Positions 63,006-64,000 of a stretch of 64,000 nt of DNA are shown piece by piece. The notes under the pieces are model-generated. The model was not told the DNA's origin. It was given only the letters and a program-made list of their open reading frames with translations, and made no database searches. Within the stretch, counting starts at the first letter, position 1, and every line of letters starts with the position of its first letter. Made by a program: the position numbers and the translations under genes. This DNA comes from Shimia ponticola (GTDB lineage Bacteria; Pseudomonadota; Alphaproteobacteria; Rhodobacterales; Rhodobacteraceae): NCBI RefSeq assembly GCF_007995215.1, contig NZ_VCDK01000003.1, positions 868,001-932,000 on the forward strand. The letters run 5' to 3'.

Positions 63006-64000
63006 ATGAATATGCAGGTGACAAACGTCATTGCACCGCCAGCGCCAAAGCGTCTGACGGATATGCAGCTTCCGCTGGTGATGATGCGGGACATCCTGAC
63101 CAAGACCATGTTCCGCAAAAACCTGTCGACCGTGGGGGACCTGTCCAAGGCAATCTGCCTACCCATTCCGGTCACGCAGGACCTCGTGGATATGGCCCGC
63201 GAACAAAAACTGCTCGAAGCGATGGGCACGCTCTCGGCGAACGCCGGGTCTGAAATGGGCTATCAGTTGACCGATGCAGGCAAAGCCCGGACCATGGATG
63301 CCCTGGCCCAGTCCGAATACTTCGGAGCGATGCCTGTGCCACTGTCTGTCTACCGCGAACAGGTCAAACGCCAGTCCATCCGCAACATCCATCTGACCAA
63401 GCAAATGTTGCTGAATGCGATGGGTCACCTGATCTTGCCCGATGACCTACTGGATCAGCTGGGTCCGGCGGTCCGCGCGGGTCGCTCATGCTTGATGTAC
63501 GGTCCACCCGGCAACGGTAAATCGTCAATCTCGAACGGCATCCGCGACGCGATGGGTGACAAGATCTACGTTCCCCACGCCATCGAATACGCCGGTCAGG
63601 TCATTACCGTTTATGACCCCATCGTGCATTCGGCGGCAGAGGCGCAGGTCGATGATCCGAATTCCCTGCGTCGCAAAATTCTCTATGACACCCGCTATGT
63701 GCGCTGCGAACGCCCAACGGTGATCACGGGCGGTGAACTCAGCCTCGACATGCTGGACCTTGTCTACAACCCCACAGCGCGGACCTATCAGGCCCCGCTT
63801 CAGCTAAAATCGACCGGCGGTATCTTTATCGTTGACGACCTGGGTCGTCAGGCCGATCCGCCGCAATCGCTTGTGAACCGCTGGATCGTCCCGCTTGAAG
63901 AAAGCCGCGATATCCTTGCTCTGCAATCGGGTGAAAAGTTCGAAGTGCCCTTCGACACGCTCGTGATCTTTTCCACGAACTTCCATCCCAACAAGATCTT
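63006..64000 (+). CDS. AAA+ family ATPase with N-terminal winged-helix-like region, partial
   Basis: At least 331 codons, cut by the right edge. The N-terminal 40-105 resembles a winged helix (VGDLSKAICLPIPVTQDLVD, GYQLTDAGKARTMDAL). The ATPase domain has Walker A MYGPPGNGKSS (164-174) and Walker B GGIFIVDDLGRQ. The ATG is at 63006, with a second ATG two codons later. Its role is unknown; it is divergent from the GT-C-like gene, 117 bases away, and close to the pilus locus. Confidence 0.85.
   Translation, partial: MNMQVTNVIAPPAPKRLTDMQLPLVMMRDILTKTMFRKNLSTVGDLSKAICLPIPVTQDLVDMAREQKLLEAMGTLSANAGSEMGYQLTDAGKARTMDALAQSEYFGAMPVPLSVYREQVKRQSIRNIHLTKQMLLNAMGHLILPDDLLDQLGPAVRAGRSCLMYGPPGNGKSSISNGIRDAMGDKIYVPHAIEYAGQVITVYDPIVHSAAEAQVDDPNSLRRKILYDTRYVRCERPTVITGGELSLDMLDLVYNPTARTYQAPLQLKSTGGIFIVDDLGRQADPPQSLVNRWIVPLEESRDILALQSGEKFEVPFDTLVIFSTNFHPNKI

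Noticed and set aside
1-64000. tRNA or rRNA genes, CRISPR arrays, insertion sequences, prophage
   Set aside because: None recognised on either strand; gene order and composition look like stable core chromosome.

Overview
The window reads as chromosome from a GC-rich alphaproteobacterium of the Rhodobacterales, most likely the Roseobacter group. This rests on gene content and order: an alphaproteobacterial ctaC-ctaB-ctaG-ctaE cytochrome oxidase block followed by SURF1, thrC and an M16 peptidase; lysC next to ptsP; a Roseobacter-style Tad pilus locus; and dense, overlapping gene packing. The species is inferred, not proven. I found no rRNA, tRNA, CRISPR array, insertion sequence or prophage.

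Layout. 1-3.6 kb: housekeeping genes (gatA cut by the left edge, gatC, a ceramidase-like membrane protein, a UPF0173 hydrolase, tadA, rluB). 3.7-11.3 kb: a same-strand run that looks like one membrane or toxic-anion stress module (TerC, a 27-residue membrane peptide, XpaC-like, TelA, DUF2927 lipoprotein, SPFH-GYF protein, phosphatase-like protein, b561-like cytochrome, double zinc-ribbon membrane protein). 11.3-15.4 kb: modABC, a class II deacetylase and an exported glutathione peroxidase on the minus strand. 15.5-26.3 kb: NUDIX, DUF1178, lysC behind a structured leader, ptsP, small enzymes, a SulP transporter, and an mtnP-lysE-apt purine-salvage operon. 26.3-36.2 kb: a minus-strand block with a D-2-hydroxyacid dehydrogenase, a periplasmic metallo-beta-lactamase-fold protein, and the aa3 oxidase genes followed by SURF1, thrC, an M16 peptidase and a RimJ-like acetyltransferase. 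36.4-42 kb: tldD, dprA, topA.

42-44.5 kb holds scoA and scoB, the two subunits of a 3-oxoacid CoA-transferase, with a LOV photoreceptor gene tightly inserted between them. 45-50 kb holds a putative flippase, DprE1- and DprE2-like enzymes and a UbiA prenyltransferase with a decayed HAD domain. Together they resemble the pathway that makes polyprenyl-phospho-D-arabinose. 50.5-61.3 kb is a Tad/Flp pilus locus (two pilins, cpaB, cpaC, an OmpA lipoprotein, cpaE, cpaF, tadB, tadC, two TPR lipoproteins, a prepilin peptidase). A GT-C-like membrane protein lies just beyond it, and an AAA+ ATPase is cut by the right edge.

The most unusual signals are the LOV gene inside the sco operon; a 12-C tract whose loss of one base would fuse the SPFH protein to the next gene; the tandem hairpins before lysC, the last of which covers the ribosome binding site; the lipid-linked sugar genes flanking the pilus locus; and five convergent gene pairs whose stop codons overlap or abut.
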